Shown here: piece by piece, positions 26,901 through 34,060 of the stretch
Position numbering within the stretch: the first letter of the stretch is position 1
Layout: each line of letters opens with the position of its first letter
Source: Methylophilus sp. 5
GTDB lineage: Bacteria > Pseudomonadota > Gammaproteobacteria > Burkholderiales > Methylophilaceae
Assembly: GCF_000515275.1 (NCBI RefSeq)
Contig: NZ_KI911560.1
Coordinates: forward strand, 682,001-746,000
Direction: 5' to 3'
DNA length: 64,000 nt
The notes under the pieces: model-generated
What the model saw: only the letters and a program-made list of their open reading frames with translations
What the model was told of the DNA's origin: nothing
Database searches by the model: none
Translations under genes and position numbers: made by a program

Positions 26901-27056
26901 TTGATTCCGTTATTGTTTGCAACAGGGCCAGGAGCGGAGATTCAACGGCCATTGGCGATTGTGGTGATTGGCGGGTTGATCACGGCAACATTCTTGACGT
27001 TGTTTGTATTGCCGATCTTGTATCAGCATTTTTTTGGTAAAGAGAAAGTGGATTGA
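23982..27056 (+). CDS. Heavy-metal efflux RND pump (CzcA/CusA family, HME)
   Basis: 1024 residues, the inner-membrane proton-driven pump. The N-terminus MLNWLIETSLKQRLLVCV and IPIDAFPDVSSTQVKI are classic. Twelve transmembrane segments flank two large periplasmic loops. In TM4 the motif is GGLAIAIGMLVDSAVVVVENIV: the Asp/Glu relay is there, but the DFG start of Zn/Co/Cd-type CzcA is absent, so the metal is better left open (CusA-like or another HME class). Final motifs: GFIALLGIAVLNGVVMVSHFQQL and LRPVLMTASITAFGLIPLL. Repeat copy C begins 4 nt after the stop. Confidence 0.93.
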   Translation: MLNWLIETSLKQRLLVCVFAIGLLFAGWAAYQSIPIDAFPDVSSTQVKIIIKSPGMTPEEVEARITAPIEVEMLGIPKQTSLRAVAKYALTDITIDFEDGTDIYWARQQVTERLNNAWPNLPTDISGGIAPMTTPLGEMFMFTIESDTLSLQEKRSLLDWVIRPRLRTVPGVADVNALGGLVRSFEIVPDNAKLQARGIALSELQQAISDNNRNDGAGRLKDGEESLLVRAEGAFKTLDDVSNTVIKGHIGSPVRIADVAEVRIGELTRYGAVSRNGKGEAVEGLVLGLRGANARQVVEGVRAKLAEIAPSLPKDVTIQVFYDRGDLVARAVHTVNKALVEAVALVLILLVLFLGNLRAALTVACALPMAMLATFWLMQYYGMSANLMSLGGLAIAIGMLVDSAVVVVENIVDHLAHAPEKQAQTKLSIIVTAMREVSVPVSAGIVIIITVFLPLLTLQGLEGKLFAPVALSIMFALGSSLLLSLTIIPVLASFLIQNHAAEDPWLIRHLNRWYARALSTAMQYKRAVLATAGLLLLLTVLVYPLIGKTFMPTMDEGDVIIGTEKLPSIALSQSIATDTHLQQTLLQQVTEIKGVYSRVGSDELGLDPMGINQSDNFLILKPREQWQVPDKAALINKLRQVMQGIPGLDYNFSQPIELRVNEMILGVRGDLALKIFGTDLNVLNQTAQQIIKVLEAVPGNQDVYTPQNSGVQYLQIKIDRVAAGRLGLSIADINTLLQSQLEGKLLGIVLEGNRRTPILLRGSQVVRESSSDFSQLMLALPQGDTVPLTSVASIVREEGPVKIDRERGNRMVVVTANVKGRDLVSFVEEAKQKVAQQVKLPEGYWLKWGGQFENQQRAAARLSIVIPMAIALIALLLFMTFGSLPKALLILANIPFAMIGGVFALWLSGEYLSVPASVGFIALLGIAVLNGVVMVSHFQQLAAQGMAASKIAYEGAKRRLRPVLMTASITAFGLIPLLFATGPGAEIQRPLAIVVIGGLITATFLTLFVLPILYQHFFGKEKVD

Positions 27057-27060
27057 CTAG

Positions 27061-27714
27061 GAAAGTAATTCTTAAGAAACTGGAGATTGGCGGATTAATG
27101 TAATGATTTTTTCGCCTTGTTGGCGAGTTACTTTTTTTGCTTGCCCCAAAAAAGTAACCAAAAAGAGGGCACCCAGCCATCACGGCCTACGGCTCCCTTG
27201 CGTTGCTCAAATTAGGACTTTCGTCCGATGCTTTGCTGGACTTAGGCATAAGCCGGTCACGAAACTCGCCCTGACAAGCCACACACTTCGTGGCTTGTTG
27301 CGGAACTCGGACAGTCGCTCCCTCTTCTCTTATTTTGTCTCCGCTACTCAGCGTGATGGAATGGGATTTATCTCGCCAAACTAGCATCTCAAAGGTTTGG
27401 ACCGTACAAAAAAGAAATTCTTTTATTCAATTCACTAACGGTTGCAGTCGCATGGTGTTCGGGGTCCCCATCTGACGCGCCGAGCAACGCAGGGTTGACG
27501 GGAGTTGTCGGCCATCGGCTGTCCGAATCCCGCAGCAGCTCACGATTTGTGTGAGCTGCCAGGTTGAGTTTCGATGGCCGCCCGACAAGCCGAGTAGCAC
27601 AGGAATCAAGCGGAAGCTGGGGTGCATTTCTTTTGGTTACTTGTTCTTTGGGCAAGCAAAGAAAAGTAACTCGCTGAAAAAGCGAAAAGAAACGCCACCT
27701 AAAGAATCACCTTC
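27061..27714. repeat. Long palindromic dispersed repeat, copy C
   Basis: Third copy; core 27110-27687. The left module is the CAAAATAAG type with about 34 extra bases containing its own small hairpin (GGACTTTCGTCC). The right module is the TTGTCGG type, as in copy B, with the flanking 12-mers in the same swapped order. The outer ends are GAAAGTAATTCTT (27061) and AAAGAATCACCTTCT (to 27714). The right end overlaps the last codons and stop of lnt, and the left end is 4 nt after the RND stop, so the element completely fills this convergent gap. Confidence 0.88.
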
Positions 27715-29185
27715 TCCGCCAAATCAACAACAACCCACCAACACTCAACACCAGAAACGCCCAGTTCCCCCACCAAACAAAAGGCGTCTGCCCACTATAA
27801 CTTTGCGCATCCCCGGTCAATATCACCGCTTGGTCATGCGCTACATGCTGCAACACCTGGCCATGCGTATCGATGATCGCCGTCGCGCCAGTATTAGTAC
27901 TACGCAACACCATACGCCCGGTTTCTATCGCACGCACCTGGCTAAACTGCATATGCTGATCCGCGGCAAACGACTGCCCGTACCAGGCGTCGTTACTGAT
28001 ATTCACCAACAACTCGGCTTGTGGCAGCTGTTGTGCGATTTCGTCACCAAATACGTCTTCGTAGCAAATATTCACGCCCACTTTTTGCCCGGCGATTAAC
28101 AATGGTTTTTTAGAGGTGCCGCGCGATAAATCGCTGAGCGGCATATGCAGCCAGTCGCGGTAAATCCAGCCAAACACGCTTTTAAGCGGAATATATTCGC
28201 CAAACGGCACCAAATGGCTTTTGGAGTAGGATTGTGTCGGTGATGCGCCAAGGCTGATGGCGCTATTAAAATACTCGCCCTGTTTGCTCTCGACCACCCC
28301 GATCAGCAAGTCAGCCTGCTGGCTTTGTGCGTGTTGTTTGAGCGCATCCAGATAAGCAGGGGCTAACTGCTCGAGCAACACGGGTAAGGCGGTTTCTGGC
28401 AAGACAATCAATTGTGCGTTTGCTTGCTGCACCATGTCGAAATATTGGCGCAAGGTCTGCTCTGCATGTTCGGGCGACCATTTAATAGTCTGGCTGATAT
28501 TGCCTTGCAACAAGGCGACACTGACAGGCTTGCCAACAGCTTGAGTCCACGGCAGCTGGGTGAGCAGGCTACCGCCGATAAGCAAAACAGCCACCCCGCC
28601 CGCTGCGCGCAAACGTGGGCCTGACGTAGCCACGATGAGCAAGCAGGTAGCGAACAGCATCACCAGCGCTGACACGCCATACACACCGATGACAGGAAAA
28701 AAGCCAGCCAGCGGGCTATCCGGGGCCTGACTGTAGCCCAGTGTGAGCCAGGGGAAGCCAGTAAAAATCCAGCTGCGCACCCAATCTGACAAGGCCCACA
28801 AAAGTGGTGCCGCAAACAATAAATGACCGAGCCGCTTCGCCAGGTAACCCGCAAGCGCTGGAAACAGCGCCATAAATGCACACAGGCAAAAAGTGCAAAA
28901 TCCGGCAAACCACCACGGCATGCCACCAAAAGTATGCAGGCTGATATAAATCCAGTAAATGCCTAGCCCATACAGCCCGAGGCCAAAAGCCAGCCCTAGT
29001 TTAAATACCTGCGCGGGTGTTGCGGCCTGTTGCCACAACCAGAGTAGCCCGACTGAGGTGAGCCAAGGTAACCAAAATAATCCATAGGGGGCAAAGCCAA
29101 GCACCGTGAATACGCCGAGCAACAGCGCTAACACCGCACGTTGCCAAAGTGGGGCATGGCTTGCCCATGTTTGCAGCAAACTCAA
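27707..29185 (-). CDS. lnt: Apolipoprotein N-acyltransferase
   Basis: 492 residues. About six N-terminal membrane helices precede a nitrilase-type periplasmic domain. The catalytic triad is visible: Glu in VLPETALPVLL, Lys in SKSHLVPFGEYIP and Cys in GVNICYEDVFGD; VNISNDAWYG and QVRAIETGRMVLRSTNTG are also conserved. Lnt adds the third acyl chain to lipoproteins. The start overlaps the ChbG-like gene stop by 4 nt, so it is the last gene of an envelope operon. Its stop codon (27707-27709) lies inside the terminal repeat of copy C. Confidence 0.95.
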   Translation of the reverse strand: MSLLQTWASHAPLWQRAVLALLLGVFTVLGFAPYGLFWLPWLTSVGLLWLWQQAATPAQVFKLGLAFGLGLYGLGIYWIYISLHTFGGMPWWFAGFCTFCLCAFMALFPALAGYLAKRLGHLLFAAPLLWALSDWVRSWIFTGFPWLTLGYSQAPDSPLAGFFPVIGVYGVSALVMLFATCLLIVATSGPRLRAAGGVAVLLIGGSLLTQLPWTQAVGKPVSVALLQGNISQTIKWSPEHAEQTLRQYFDMVQQANAQLIVLPETALPVLLEQLAPAYLDALKQHAQSQQADLLIGVVESKQGEYFNSAISLGASPTQSYSKSHLVPFGEYIPLKSVFGWIYRDWLHMPLSDLSRGTSKKPLLIAGQKVGVNICYEDVFGDEIAQQLPQAELLVNISNDAWYGQSFAADQHMQFSQVRAIETGRMVLRSTNTGATAIIDTHGQVLQHVAHDQAVILTGDAQSYSGQTPFVWWGNWAFLVLSVGGLLLIWRRR

Positions 29186-30027
29186 TGCGCACCTTTCATC
29201 AACCCTTTTACCGGCTGTACATCCGCCATGGCTAGCCAGGCAGAAAAATCAGCCGATTGCATCACTTGCCACTCGATCATTCTGGCAATCGCAATCGGAT
29301 CATGCGGGTCGATGACGCGTGTTGGCCGCGCCGGGTGGCACATCAGCACTGGCGGCAGGCTGTGGTCAGACGCGGGCAGCAGTTGCTTGAGCTGTCTGGC
29401 CCACATCAGCCAATGCGCCTGATACGCGGCGGCATCGCCCTGAAAGTCATACACGCCCAACAAGACGGGCGACACGCGGAACCCAGCCGCAGCGGCCAAT
29501 TGCTTGAATGTTTGTGCGCCTAACCAATGAATCATTCTTGCCTTGAGGCCACTACCTACTGGAGGGCTGGAGATCCTCAGCCATGGCCGCTCGGCCGGGG
29601 CCAAGTGGCTGTATCGATGTTGCAAAATGGTGAGTAGTGCCTCGCGGATGATTGGCAGCTGATGGACGTGTAAATGGCCATCAATGTAATCTGGCGGCAT
29701 ATGTAACGCATCTTCAAAAGCATCCAGCTGTTGCTTGATATTGGCCATCACCTTTTGTGTGCTGAGCAAGCCAAGCAAACTACGCACGACCAGCACTGGG
29801 TGCGGCGCGCGTATGGTTTGCGAAAACTGGGTGAAGTCGAGGTGTAGTCCGAGGTCGGCTTTCGTGCGCAACTGTGGGCTGAGTTGTCTGGCGCTGGCAG
29901 GCCAGCGCGGACTCAGGGTCATACAAGACGTCGCCGTCAAAATGCCCCGCTCAATCAGGGTCAAAATAGCGGCATCGATCTCTGCCGACTGCGCATAGTC
30001 ATCTGCACAAATAATGACCTTAGCCAT
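29182..30027 (-). CDS. ChbG/HpnK (YdjC) family carbohydrate deacetylase
   Basis: 281 residues. The YdjC-fold metal site is seen: ADDYAQSAEIDAAI near the N-terminus (Asp-Asp), HLDFTQF and YIDGHLHVHQLPII with the paired His, plus MCHPARP near the end. The family removes acetyl groups from N-acetylated sugars; HpnK members sit with hopanoid genes. Here it lies between GtrA and Lnt in a glycosyltransferase operon, so a lipid-linked or envelope sugar is the probable substrate. Confidence 0.87.
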   Translation of the reverse strand: MAKVIICADDYAQSAEIDAAILTLIERGILTATSCMTLSPRWPASARQLSPQLRTKADLGLHLDFTQFSQTIRAPHPVLVVRSLLGLLSTQKVMANIKQQLDAFEDALHMPPDYIDGHLHVHQLPIIREALLTILQHRYSHLAPAERPWLRISSPPVGSGLKARMIHWLGAQTFKQLAAAAGFRVSPVLLGVYDFQGDAAAYQAHWLMWARQLKQLLPASDHSLPPVLMCHPARPTRVIDPHDPIAIARMIEWQVMQSADFSAWLAMADVQPVKGLMKGAH

Positions 30028-30035
30028 AAACCCTC

Positions 30036-30422
30036 TTAATCATGCTTAAAGGCCCAAAAGCGACTCAGCAGCCAGGTGCTCACCGCAATCAACACCATCA
30101 CGACACCAAGCACAAACCAGAAAGGCAATGCGGTGTAAGTTAAGGCCAGCCACAACAAGGCCTGATTACCCACAAAACCGAGCAAAGCCACCGCCAGAAA
30201 CTTGAGGAATGCACTCATATGACTGGCTTGCGTGCCACGAAATGACCAGCGACGATGGCCAAGATAACTGACCGGAAACGCACATAAGAACCCTAACCAG
30301 TTAGCGCCCGCAGGCTGCCAGCCCCAGGCGTGCGCCAGCAATGCCACGATATAATGCACGGCCGCCGCCAAAGCGCCAACACTGACAAACCCTAACACAG
30401 AGGCGCGCATATCAACACTCAA
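30036..30422 (-). CDS. GtrA family membrane protein
   Basis: 128 residues with four transmembrane helices (for example VLGFVSVGALAAAVHYIVALL and FLGVVMVLIAVSTWLL-like segments). The GtrA motif is LGFLCAFPVSYLGHRRWSF, and the end FWAFKHD is typical. GtrA proteins are proposed flippases of polyprenyl-phosphate-linked sugars. It overlaps the upstream GT2 gene by 4 nt, the usual GtrB-GtrA pairing. Met5 is an alternative start. Confidence 0.9.
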   Translation of the reverse strand: MSVDMRASVLGFVSVGALAAAVHYIVALLAHAWGWQPAGANWLGFLCAFPVSYLGHRRWSFRGTQASHMSAFLKFLAVALLGFVGNQALLWLALTYTALPFWFVLGVVMVLIAVSTWLLSRFWAFKHD

Positions 30423-31396
30423 GGCTGGCGACTGGACGAAGCGGGTGCAACGACTTCGGCCACAATATAAGGCGGGCGGCCTTTGACTTCGTCATACACG
30501 CGCGCCAGGTATTCGCCCAGCACGCCAATAAATAACAGCTGCACACCAGCAAAAAACATCATACTGGCCACCACGGTTGGCCAACCAGGCACAGACTCAT
30601 GGAAAAACAAGGCATCAATCACCACCACTGCGCCATAGGCAAAAGCCAATAAGGCCAGTGTCGCGCCGGTTAAGCTGGCCAGGCGTAAAGGTAAAACAGA
30701 AAAACTGGTGATGCCCGTCCACGCCAAGGCAATCAACTTGAGTTTTGAATAGGCACTTTCGCCGTGCAATCGCGGCAAAGGCGTGTAAGGGATACCTATG
30801 GATTTATAACCGACCCAGGCATAAATACCCTTCATAAAGCGGTTACGCTCTGGCAGTGCGCACAGCGCATCAACTACCTGGCGATTCATCAGGCGGAAAT
30901 CCCCGGCATCACGTGGAATCTCTACATGCGTGCTGGCACTCATCATGCGGTAAAACAGACGCGAGCCCCACAATTTAAACGAAGACTCCTGTTCACGGTC
31001 CTGACGCACGGCGTACACCATGTCGTAGCCTTCACGCCACTTTTCCAGCATGGTAAACATGAGTTCAGAAGCATGCTGACCATCTGCATCCATGCAGATC
31101 ACTACGTCGCCTTTGGCGTAGCTGAGGCCTGCACTAATCGCATTTTCTTTACCAAAATTACGCGAAAACCTGACCAGGGTGACATGGCAATCTTCTACCA
31201 GCGACTGCACAACCTGTGAGGTCTGGTCACGGCTGCCATCATCAACCACCACCATGTCCCAGTGGGGTGACATTTGTTGCAATACACTACGGATATTTTG
31301 CAGCGTGTGCGCAATATTTTTTTCTTCATTGTAAGCGGGCACCATCACCGTAATATGCGGCTGGGTGGCAGAGCGATGAGAGTCAACAGTTGTCAT
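30419..31396 (-). CDS. GT2 polyprenyl-phosphate glycosyltransferase (GtrB/ArnC/DPM1-like)
   Basis: 325 residues from the ATG at 31394-31396. The GT2 catalytic domain has MVPAYNEEKNIAHTLQNI, VVVDDGSRDQTSQVV, FGKENAISAGLSYAKGDVVICMDADGQH (DxD) and RDAGDFRLMNRQVVDAL. The C-terminus has two membrane helices and LGEYLARVYDEVKGRPPYIV, which are diagnostic for the ArnC/GtrB group. It would load a sugar onto undecaprenyl phosphate, feeding the GT-C enzyme encoded just upstream. Confidence 0.92.
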   Translation of the reverse strand: MTTVDSHRSATQPHITVMVPAYNEEKNIAHTLQNIRSVLQQMSPHWDMVVVDDGSRDQTSQVVQSLVEDCHVTLVRFSRNFGKENAISAGLSYAKGDVVICMDADGQHASELMFTMLEKWREGYDMVYAVRQDREQESSFKLWGSRLFYRMMSASTHVEIPRDAGDFRLMNRQVVDALCALPERNRFMKGIYAWVGYKSIGIPYTPLPRLHGESAYSKLKLIALAWTGITSFSVLPLRLASLTGATLALLAFAYGAVVVIDALFFHESVPGWPTVVASMMFFAGVQLLFIGVLGEYLARVYDEVKGRPPYIVAEVVAPASSSRQP

Positions 31397-31443
31397 GGCA
31401 ATCACATTAGCAGGTTCACTGCGCTTATTGTAGCGAATCGCTA

Positions 31444-33066
31444 CTAGTTTTTGGCCGGGCTGGCCAGACGGTCAGCCCCTTGCAAGTGGCGCCGGTCTTT
31501 AATCACCGCCAGCCACATGCCCTGCCGCTGTACGCCGCCGATCAGCTTGCCCTTCATGACGTCATGGCAATGCATATTGGTGGTGGAGAGGAAAAAATCG
31601 GCTTCATCCCAGCGGCGCGTCACACTAAAACGGCCATCCAGGTAGGGTTCGATTTGTGGCGTATCGACACAAGCGGCCACCCAGTAAGGTTTGTCGCGTG
31701 CGGGCAACTTCATCTCGGTGAGTTGGTCGGTAGCGACACGCAGCGCGCTTGACCAATAATCGCCCTCCCACTTGAACTGCGCATGCTCCCCCGCCAGCCG
31801 GTTGAGCCTGACATATTGGTATGGATGCAGTTGGACAATATCCACCAGGGTGACCAGCATTAAACCGCTGATGACACCCGCCCAGAGTGCCTGGTAAGCG
31901 GCACGCGCATGCAAACGACTCTGCGCCAATGCCTGCCAAACCGCCACGATTGCCCAGGCCGAAAAAATCGCTAGCAAAGGCAACAAAAAGGTAAAGTGGC
32001 GCACGCCGTTATACAACGCTGGCCGGTCATCCATCACGAACACCAGCGGGAACAAAATACCGACCAATAAAGTGAGCATGGTCATGCGTGTTGGCTGATC
32101 GGCTAGACACACAGCATGTCTGCCTGCGAGCCACAGTAATGGAATGCTCAATATACCGAGCAAGGCAGCTTCTGGCAGTTTGACCGCCAGATATTGAAAC
32201 AGGTAGCTACGTGGGACCTCGCTGATATTGTAGACCACGCCATTGGCAATGGTCTGCATGTTAAAGTCAAAGTGGGAGAATGACTTGGCCGCCTCCAGCA
32301 AGTTATCAGGCTCAATCACACTCCACGGCCAGCACATGGCCATGAAAACAAACGCCAGCACGGCCGCCGGCAGCAAGACCACCACCATACGCAGTAGCCG
32401 TGACCAGATGGGCGTACGTGCCTGTTTATAATCCAGCAAGACACGCAATATCACCAGCAGCACCAGGTAAATCACGGCAAAGGCACCGCCAACGCGCAAG
32501 CCCAGCGCCCCGCCAACCGCAAACCCAAGCAAGACAATGGCTTTGCCACTGACATTTTCCATGTCACGCACCACCAGTGCCGTGGCATACAACGCCCATA
32601 ACATGCAGGTGGCAAACGGCACATCTTTGGTATGGGTAAACATGGTGCCAGACCACGACACAGTGAGAAACAACAGGCTCATGGCCAACAGCGCCAAGCG
32701 CTCGCCACCCAGCAAATGGGCGAATCTTGAAACACCGTAAAAACCGAGCAAGCCAAATAGTGCAGACAGCAAGTGGCGAATATCCCAGATCATAATGGGG
32801 ATGTAGGGATCCAGCGCCGCGGCGATGATGTCGAACAGGCCACCGTACAGATAAAGATTGCGGTAGTGAAAAGCGTCCTGGTCTTTAAAGCCGGACTGAT
32901 ACCAGTCAAGCAGCATCTGGCCGTAAGTATGCTGCACATACTCGTCGTTGCTGATGCCGTGCTGGCGGAAAGTGAGTGCTACCCACATGATCAACGCCAG
33001 CCAAAAAAAACGTATCAACCAGCGATACGTGGCAGCGGTGCAACCGTGGGCAAAGAGGTGTTTCAT
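31444..33066 (-). CDS. GT-C family integral membrane glycosyltransferase (GT39/ArnT-like)
   Basis: 540 residues with about 10-12 membrane helices. The first periplasmic loop has the acidic motif ISNDEYVQHTYGQ, typical of GT-C enzymes using lipid-phosphate sugars. MFTHTKDVPFATCMLWALY and FVMDDRPALYNGVRHFTFLLPLLAI are further conserved parts. A soluble C-terminal tail of about 120 residues ends the protein. It is the first gene of the GT39-GT2-GtrA-ChbG-Lnt operon. The acceptor (lipid A, glycan or protein) is unknown. Confidence 0.85.
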   Translation of the reverse strand: MKHLFAHGCTAATYRWLIRFFWLALIMWVALTFRQHGISNDEYVQHTYGQMLLDWYQSGFKDQDAFHYRNLYLYGGLFDIIAAALDPYIPIMIWDIRHLLSALFGLLGFYGVSRFAHLLGGERLALLAMSLLFLTVSWSGTMFTHTKDVPFATCMLWALYATALVVRDMENVSGKAIVLLGFAVGGALGLRVGGAFAVIYLVLLVILRVLLDYKQARTPIWSRLLRMVVVLLPAAVLAFVFMAMCWPWSVIEPDNLLEAAKSFSHFDFNMQTIANGVVYNISEVPRSYLFQYLAVKLPEAALLGILSIPLLWLAGRHAVCLADQPTRMTMLTLLVGILFPLVFVMDDRPALYNGVRHFTFLLPLLAIFSAWAIVAVWQALAQSRLHARAAYQALWAGVISGLMLVTLVDIVQLHPYQYVRLNRLAGEHAQFKWEGDYWSSALRVATDQLTEMKLPARDKPYWVAACVDTPQIEPYLDGRFSVTRRWDEADFFLSTTNMHCHDVMKGKLIGGVQRQGMWLAVIKDRRHLQGADRLASPAKN

Positions 33067-33185
33067 GGGCTATTTAATCGTGAAAAATCAACACGCGCAA
33101 GCGTATCACGACACCCAGCCCGAGGATAGAGCGTCAGCCCTGCCACGCTCAAAAAAATATTGATCAGACTAGGTACGCTGCCTGA

Positions 33186-33890
33186 TTAGTGCCCAGGGTC
33201 AGTATGCACCGAGAAACGATAGCCGGAACCACGCACCGTTTGAATCATTTCTTCATGTTTGGACGCGACCAGTGCATTACGCAAGCGACGAATATGCACG
33301 TCCACCGTGCGGTCTTCAACAAACACGCGGTCACCCCAGACTTTGTCCAGCAATTGCGTGCGGCTGTGCACGCGCTCAGGGTTAGTCATAAAAAAGTGTA
33401 ATAATTTAAACTCAGTCGGGCCCAGTGGAATATGCACATTATGACCCGTCACGCGATGCGTGGTGGGGTCCAGATGCAAGCCGGCAATTTCAATCGGATC
33501 ATCGGTCATTTGCGGTGCACGTCTGCGCAACACGGCTTTGATACGCGCATTCAGCTCACGCGGGCTAAATGGCTTGGTGACATAATCATCGGCGCCGACT
33601 TCAAGTCCACGCACTTTATCAAACTCGTCGCCACGTGCGGTCAGCATGATAATCGGCACTTCTTTGGTCAGGCTGTCTGATTTTAAGCGACGTGCAAACT
33701 CAATGCCACTCATGCCTGGCAACATCCAGTCCAGCAAAATCAGGTCTGGCATCGTTTCGCGCAACAACATTTGTGCATGTTCAACGCTGGTGGCACGGAT
33801 AGCGTGATGTCCCGCCTGTTTGATATTTAACGCCAGCAATTCCTGAATCGCCGGTTCGTCCTCTACCACCAAAATATTCGCTGCTGCCAT
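33186..33890 (-). CDS. phoB: Phosphate regulon response regulator PhoB
   Basis: 234 residues from the ATG giving [19 protein letters not shown] about 6 nt upstream supports this over a start 10 codons earlier. The receiver domain (5-120) has acidic EDE, the phospho-acceptor in [14 protein letters not shown] in LTARGD and K in [10 protein letters not shown]. The OmpR-type winged helix follows ([47 protein letters not shown]). The partner kinase gene phoR is not in the window. A Pho box lies upstream. Confidence 0.93.
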   Translation of the reverse strand: MAAANILVVEDEPAIQELLALNIKQAGHHAIRATSVEHAQMLLRETMPDLILLDWMLPGMSGIEFARRLKSDSLTKEVPIIMLTARGDEFDKVRGLEVGADDYVTKPFSPRELNARIKAVLRRRAPQMTDDPIEIAGLHLDPTTHRVTGHNVHIPLGPTEFKLLHFFMTNPERVHSRTQLLDKVWGDRVFVEDRTVDVHIRRLRNALVASKHEEMIQTVRGSGYRFSVHTDPGH

Positions 33891-33957
33891 GACATTCCCT
33901 TTAAGCAATATTGAGATCAAAGTATTGATTGAATGCTCGCCAGTTTATGAATGAATT

Positions 33958-33975
33958 ATGACATTTTAATGACAA
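33958..33975 (-). promoter_or_regulatory. Pho box upstream of phoB
   Basis: On the minus strand TTGTCATTAAAATGTCAT is two 7-mers (TTGTCAT, ATGTCAT) 4 nt apart, the 11-bp period of the PhoB box (CTGTCAT-4-CTGTCAT). It is 67 nt before the phoB start, suggesting autoregulation. It lies in the divergent spacer with the MFS gene and could affect both. Confidence 0.75.
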
Positions 33976-34060
33976 CATCACATAAATTTAATTTTGCTGT
34001 TATTGCCTTTTGAGGCAAATTGTAACAAGATGTAACGGATGTAAATAAAGGGTTTTAATC

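Noticed and set aside
23982..27056. Firm zinc/cobalt/cadmium (CzcA) assignment of the RND pump
   Set aside because: The DFG-type motif expected in TM4 of that class is replaced by AIAIGMLVD, so the metal cannot be named.
27551..28099. 182-codon frame spanning repeat C and the end of lnt on the plus strand
   Set aside because: Its first part is repeat sequence and the rest is antisense to lnt, which has complete catalytic motifs.
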